A DNA stretch of 64,000 bases, taken from assembly GCA_023614405.1 (NCBI GenBank), contig CM042689.1, positions 306,443,132 through 306,507,131 on the forward strand, read 5' to 3'. The stretch's first letter is position 1. Each line of letters opens with the position of its first letter. A program made the translations under genes and the position numbers. The notes under the pieces were generated by a model. It did no database searches and had not been told where the DNA came from. It saw only the letters and a list, made by a program, of their open reading frames with translations. This document shows, piece after piece, positions 58,087 through 64,000 of the stretch. Origin of the DNA: Avena insularis. Its lineage: Eukaryota; Streptophyta; Magnoliopsida; Poales; Poaceae.

Positions 58087-61000
58087 TGTAACACCCTCAG
58101 AATTGGCCCTATGCAAGTCTCAGCGATTCCCGCCAAACCCGCATAGAAACGATTCAAAGGTGCCTACCAGGCACTTTCGTGCGGGTGGAAAATGAAGTAA
58201 TATCATTACATAATAGTCCTTGATGGAACCCATAGAACAGATATATACAACACGACTCCATGAGTCAAGAATACAGATATACAGTACAAAGATCCAAATC
58301 ACCCTGAAAACGATACAATGTCCGACTATGGACAAGAGGCAAATGGGGCTAAGAGCCCTGAAGAATAACCAATGGCGTCCATAACCCTGCCCAGGCCAAG
58401 CCGGAAGGGTAACCCTGCTAACGACGTCAATCTCAAAACCTGCTTAAACAAAAGGGGTGCCGACAAAGGGCAAAGGAAAAAGAGAGGCGGTCGATCTTGA
58501 GGCCAATTGCAGCGAGACTAGAATTGGCGGTCCTCGCCTACATAGGTATGGTGGTACGGCGGCAGCATGCACTAAACAACCTATAGAGACTCAATACAGC
58601 TGGCGGCTATCAGATAGGGATAAGGAATACCTATTCGGATCCAACCTGAAACTATCACCAAGCATACGCATCCTGGTATTTCCCCCTCGAGACCAAACGA
58701 GGAAGTCAATCGAGGAACTCACACAGTTGGCAGTTTTATCCATTTCGTTATAGTTGCGGCAATTACTAGTCAGATATAGATAGCATGAGTCATCCTGATA
58801 TAATAAGCAGTGGATAGTTTTAGTTAACCATTCTATTGTAGTTGTAGTACTTACTAGTCAGATACATATAGGTGAGGCATCCCAAAACCCAGCAGTTGTT
58901 GGTACTTTTATTTAGCCATTCCGTTGTAGTTGCAATACTTACTAGTCAGATACAATGGTAACGGGTGACAACCCAAATCAGCAACTGTTGGCACTTTTAT
59001 TGAGCCATTCCATTATAGTGAAGCTGATTACTAGTCATTATGAAGTCAAATTTATAGCACTACTTTAGTTATAGTTGTCTATGATCGAGAATCTTGTGCT
59101 CCAAGTCGTCCATAACCCGGACACGGCTTTGAGAAAGTTTTACCCTGCGGAGGCACAAATAGCAACACATACGATCAACCTCGAGAAAACCAAATAAAAC
59201 CCAACGAGGCATCACGACGAGCAATTGCAAGATTCATATAAATTTCAGGGGCACCCCACCAAGCTACCCTTCTGAAGTTGGCGGCTCGAGCGGACCAGAG
59301 GTTTCTGAAGCGGCTATAAGCATTTGGGAACCCAAAAGTGTGACTAGGCTTGTCGATACCGGCGTAATCGTGCCGCGATCCAAAACAATCTGAGCGCTCA
59401 CGCATAATCGTAAATAAAGCGATAAAGCATGGCATAAGTACAGGATAGTAATAAAGCCCCAAACTACTTTGTGGTCCCAAGAAATAAATATGACTCAAGC
59501 TCTGGCTAGGGGGATTCATGGTCCCACATGCGGATAGTGCGAATATTCAAAGAACAGGTATCAAGTACTCGGGGTCCTACGGGACACAAGTGGACGGTTA
59601 AAAACCAAATAACATCTATTGTCCACCTGTGCCTCTGCATTATTTACCTACTTCAATTTTAGTTATTAAACGGTAATTAAAGTTATAATCATCTCCAACA
59701 TAAAGCATATGGCAGTCATCCAGCAACTGTGGTGCTTAACGACACGCAACAACACTTGAGCAAGCAACTACGACACGCAAGTCCAACTATCTACCAAACA
59801 ACAGGTAATAGGATGTGTCCAAGACTATATAAGGCTGCAAAGGATATCGTGGGTACGAAAACTAGAGCATCGTAACACAGATAGCAATAGATCAATAGGA
59901 GGAAATAAAGACTAGAAATGAAAAATAGGTAGAAAGGGGGAGAATGCTCGCCTGAAAAACATTGCCGAAGGTTCATCCAAAGATCGGGGAGAAGCTCACA
60001 TCAACTCATCGGCCTAATCCGTGAAGAGGCAAAGCACTAGCAGAAACACCGGATGCAATATTTAATACTACGGCAGAAGATCGGGCATGATGCATGTATG
60101 ATGTATGACATGGCAAGCATGCGATGCAATTAGGCCCATATTAAGCGGAACCGGGGTCCCGACAATTATTAAGTTCATATTGTTTAGATACCCCGCAATT
60201 TAAATGTTGTCTTAACAAGGCAAAATTATATCACCGGTTCGATGCACAAATTTAAATGGGACCAATATAAGACCAGAAAAGCCCGCATATGGACCCCATA
60301 TTTAATTATGAGGTAAATCAGCATAATGCCCCAAACCACACAATATGTATGCGATATGAACAATTTAATATGCAACAAGTGAAAAATCATATATTAAAAA
60401 TATAGGGGTCTCGGATAGGGGTCACACATGGCGGTTCGGCGAACTTGGGGTTCCGAGGTCCGAGGAATCGGGATCAGGATCAAGGTCTTTGGATTCCAGA
60501 AGTGGATCTTGCGGTTTCCATGACAGAGGTCTTGGTGTTCCTCTTCGGTTGCCGGAGTGGAAGTAGTCAAGGGATCATCCGAGCATCACCGATATCATAC
60601 CCCAAAATTGTCACTTGTCCATATCGTGGTCTTGATTCACGGCAGCACAACGGCGGAGAGGCGACGTCCATACGAGCGGCAGGATACTTGGCGACGCATG
60701 CGCAGGAGAACCTGGCGGTATCGAGGCAGGGAGGAATGATGCGGAGCAACGACCCCGGTCAGGAACCATGCAACACTGCCCGCGAAGCGGTTCAACCGGG
60801 ACAAGGCGGAGGGGGTCACGCCTGGTGTAGAGGAGGAGCCCGCGGCAGTGGGGCGCGCTAGCGACAGGGCTTGAACGGCAGGAGGCGTCGAGCTAGGAGG
60901 AGGGGCCGAAGATGGAGGGGCCCTGCAGGAGGAGGCGAGGCACGGTGCTGCTGATGTAGAGGCGACAACAGGCGAGCTCAGGCCCGGGAGGCGATGGCGG

Positions 61001-62044
61001 TTTCAAGCGGGCGGGGACGAGGTGATGGCCGGAGGTGCAGAACGCGATGGCGAGCCGGGCGAGGCAGAGGCGATGGCTGCAGAGTCCCGTGGCGACGCTG
61101 CTGGAGGAAGAAGAGGTGGGGAGGGGCGTGCGAGGTTGGGCCGGCGGCGGACGAGGCTGCAGGCGAGGGCGATCTTGCGGAGGCAGGGCAGAGGCAGGCA
61201 CGGCCGAGCGGCGTCGACCCGAGGAGGAGGAGGAGGAGGTCGCAGAGGAGCCGAGCGACGCGAGCTTGGCGGCGTGGCGCAGATGGTCGATGGAGGCGGG
61301 CGGCCGGTCTCATGACCGCTGATCGAAGCAGGAAACTCGTCGGCCAGAGGCGAGGAAGGGCGGCGAGGGTTGGTGGGGCTTGGGGGAGTTGCTGGCGGCG
61401 GCGCACTTTCTAATGAGCGGGGAGAGGGGCGAGAGGAGGCAGCTTCGCGAGAGAGAGGAGGTGGGATCACGGGGCATGCGGCAGGTGGGTGGGGCCAAGG
61501 GTCTGTCGGGGTGGGGCCAGGACGGAGAGAATTACGGGGAAGAGAGAGATCTAGCGGGGTGGTGGGTTCGGTGTGGGGGTGTGCCGCTGTGGCCTGGGTG
61601 GTTCACGTGGTGGTGTTGCGTACTGTGTGTGAGTGTGTGTGGGTTTGGGTCCAGGGTAGGTAGCAGTAGGTGGTGGCCGCGGGGTGGGGTGAGATAGGGA
61701 GGATTAGGGTTAGGGTTTGAAAGAGTCTAGGGTTTATTTTGGGTAGTAGGTAGTTTGGTCGGTTGGGCTTTTGGGCCGGCCGGCTGGACTGCCTTCTCAA
61801 AAAAAATAGTTTTGTTATTTCTTTTATTTTAAAATAAACTTTTATAAATATTTAGATAAATAAAAGATCCGGCTGGACCGACGGTTTTGGTTTGAACAAA
61901 GAGGGGTGGATATTAATATAGAAAACAAAGTTGGTCTTTTAACAAAATAGTTTTAGTCAATTAGATGCATGCTGATGTCATGATGATGCACAAGTATTAT
62001 TTAACACACAATTTTCTAGTAGTGAATTTACCCGGGGTGCTACA
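58087..62044 (-). repeat. 3' LTR of element B (3958 bp)
   Basis: Ends are TG...CA on both strands (TGTAACACCC and GGGTGCTACA). On the minus strand the GC-rich, pyrimidine-rich part at about 60900-61700 would be promoter and leader. Long frames at 60445-61697 on both strands are due to GC-rich composition. The first 150 bp differ from the 62904 copy at about seven sites, nearly all C/T or G/A. Confidence 0.85.
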
Positions 62045-62903
62045 ATTCGACACCACTAACAATGGATCTCGCCCTCGAGATCCGCCTGATGGTACGGGGA
62101 AGAAGGCCGACGGTCTGAACATTCTCGCTTTGTGTAGATCCTCGCGACACCACTAACAAGGATTCCTGCCCCATGTTGAAATCAGCGACACCACCAACAA
62201 GGGGTGTTGCTCAAGTTCATCAAGAGAACACTCCGGGAAGCAAAGGGCGAAGGTAAAGGTATGAAAAGATAAGGCCACCTCTAACTTCGATAAAAGGAGA
62301 GAAAAGGTACCACCGAATCCACTTTACTGTACACAAGCAAATAGAATGAGTAGTCGGCATGGGGGCCAATCCATCACGCACCCAAACTATTACTCCGCAC
62401 ATGAAGTAGAAAATCATGTAACCCATTCTCGGAATTTAGACTGAAGATCTTCACAAATAGCGTTTAGAAACAAAGGAATGATGCAGACTCTTTATCGGAT
62501 CTGACGTAGATGATGACATCACGAAGGAAAACACCAAAAGATACAAAGAAAATTTTTAGTGGGTTTTCGGTCCACTAAAATATACAGCAGGGGAAGATTC
62601 CTCAGATAGCATGAAGACCAGATGTAGAAGCACCGTTACAAAAGTATGGAAGCGAAACCCTAAAGGTACGACAGAAACCCATCCACGAGAATTCCTGGAC
62701 TCAAAGAAAAGGTAAGAGGGTATATTCAAAACACGCAGAGGTAAGAGGAGAATAGAAGAGGGGTGAGGAGTAAAAGCAGACCTAATCAGATCTAATCCAA
62801 CTGCTTTTTAAAATAGTTTTGACACTCTACGACGTCCGTTAGCTAGGTTATCCTACAGGCTGGACCAGTGGGGTATCGTAACTGCTGAGCTCTGATACCA
62901 CTC
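62045..62903 (-). other. Interior of element B, 859 bp, no coding sequence
   Basis: No ORF of interest. Three copies of CGACACCACTAACAAGG-like sequence lie at 62048-62062, 62145-62160 and 62186-62201. The primer-binding site (minus strand) is at 62891-62902. No obvious polypurine tract next to 62044. The element cannot encode any replication protein. Confidence 0.7.
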
Positions 62904-64000
62904 TGTAACACCCTCAGAATCGGCCCTATGCAAGTCTCAGCGATTCCCGCCAAACCCGCATAGAAACGATTCAAAGGTGCCCACCGGGCACTTTCGTGCG
63001 GGTGGAAAACGAAGTAATATCATTACACAATAGTCCTCGATGGAACCCACAGAACAGATATATACAACACGACTCTATGAGTCAAGAATACAGATATACA
63101 GTACAAAGATCCAAATCACCCTGAAAATGATACAATGTCCGACTACGGACAAGATGCAAATGGGGCTAAGAGCCCTGAAGAATAACCAATGGCGTCCATA
63201 ACCCTTCCCAGGCCAAGCCGGAAGGGTAACCCTGCTAACGATGTCAATCTCAAAACCTGCTTAAATAAAAGGGGTGCCGACAAAGGGCAAAGGAAAAAGA
63301 GAGCGGTCAGTACTGAGGCCAATACACGGCGAGACCAGAATTCGGCGGTCCTCGCCTACATAGGTATGGTGGACTGAAGCGGCAGCGCAGCATGCACTAA
63401 ACAACCTATAGAGACTCAATACAGCTGGCGGCTATCAGATAGGGATAAGGAATACCTATCTGGATCCAACCTGAAACTATCACGAAGCATACCCATCCTG
63501 GTATTTCCCCCTCGAGACCAAACGAGGAAGTCAACCGAGGAACTCATAGAGTTGGCAGTTTTATCCATTTCGTTATAGTTGCGGCAATTACTAGTCAGAT
63601 ATAGATAGCATGAGTCATCCTGATATAATAAGCAGTGGGCAGTTTTAGTTAACCATTCTGTTGTAGTTGTAGTACTTACTAGTCAGATACATATAGGTGA
63701 GGCATCCCAAAACCCAGCAGTTGTTGGTACTTTTATTTAGCCATTCCGTTGTAGTTGCAATACTTACTAGTCAGATACAATGGTAACGGGTGACAAACCA
63801 AATCAGCAACTGTTGGCACTTTTATTGAGCCATTCCATTATAGTGAAGCTGATTACTAGTCATTATGAAGTCAAATTTATAGCACTACTTTAGTTATAGT
63901 TGTCTATGATCGAGATACTGTGCTCCAAGTCGTCCATAACCGCGGACACGGCTTTCAGAAAGTTTTACCCTGCAGGAGGGCACAAATAGCAACACACGCA
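62904..64000 (-). repeat. 5' LTR of element B, truncated by the window edge
   Basis: Collinear with 58087-59170 with scattered transitions and a few small indels (for example around 63300-63390). It continues beyond base 64000. Confidence 0.88.

Larger units (their letters stand above)
58087..64000 (-). mobile_element. LARD/gypsy-like element B, giant LTRs with a very short interior
   Basis: A TGTAACACCCTCAGAAT terminus occurs at 58087 and again at 62904, with a primer-binding site (minus strand TGGTATCAGAGC) at 62891-62902 beside the second. The left LTR ends at 62044 (GGGGTGCTACA). Minus orientation, so the copy at 62904 is the 5' LTR; it runs off the window. The element is inserted in the interior of element A, directly after TATTC. 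The far flank is outside the window. Confidence 0.82.

Noticed and set aside
60445..61697. Several 90-155-codon frames on both strands in LTR B
   Set aside because: GC-rich LTR promoter and leader sequence; frames overlap on both strands and lack recognisable motifs.
62009..62023. TTTTCTAGTAGTG near the end of LTR B, complement of CACTACTAGAAAA, a CACTA-type terminus
   Set aside because: No second terminus, subterminal repeats or target duplication nearby; it is part of the LTR and may be coincidence.

Overview
The window is nuclear DNA of a grass, most likely a pooid (wheat, barley, oat or ryegrass relatives). The main reason is three copies of a Ty1/copia element whose LTRs begin TGTTGGAGATATGCCC and are followed by a TGGTATCAGAGCC primer-binding site, which is the BARE-1/WIS-2/Angela signature. 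Species cannot be fixed from the sequence. No tRNA, rRNA, CRISPR array or bacterial-type operon was seen. About 90% of the window is nested transposable elements.

Layout. (1) 1-7218: a minus-strand, 5'-truncated Sirevirus-type copia element with decayed gag tail, protease, integrase, RT, RNase H and an env-like ORF, plus several polypurine tracts. (2) 7219-15232: a minus-strand Angela/BARE-type element inserted at the broken gag end; its pol is nearly open, but its distal LTR is cut at 15232. (3) About 15601-45620: one 30-kb CACTA (En/Spm) transposon on the plus strand, with 'GCCGTCGGCGTAG' subterminal repeats at both ends and two spliced genes, a TNP2-type transposase and a Transposase_24-like second gene. 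It is interrupted by an unresolved insert with giant-LTR character (about 20306-25970), a deleted Angela element holding a Sirevirus-type LTR fragment (27386-34237, target duplication GTTCA), and a complete-ended Angela element with a wrecked interior (35617-44484, target duplication CATAC). Removing the nested inserts restores CACTA exons and splice sites.

(4) 45616-52982 is the only gene island. It starts with an unidentified protein-like exon at the CACTA border, followed by a degenerate DNA transposon carrying a 1.4-kb poly(A) retro-insert (11-bp target duplication) and a Stowaway MITE. Next comes an apparently intact seven-exon host gene on the minus strand (48941-50878) for a membrane RING-CH (RINGv, MARCH-like) E3 ubiquitin ligase of 265 aa, with a GC-AG first intron. 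A 37-bp LINE 3'-end insertion lies just beyond its stop codon. A second Stowaway lies upstream of it, and a TE-associated relict ORF closes the island.

(5) 52983-64000: two very large-LTR (about 4 kb) retroelements of gypsy/LARD character. The first (plus strand) has LTR 52983-57028, a primer-binding site and an ORF for a coiled-coil acidic protein. The second (minus strand) is inserted into it at 58087; it has a 3958-bp LTR, an 859-bp interior and a second LTR that runs off the window. The first LTR contains a TATA box and what reads as a phase-consistent spliced ORF.
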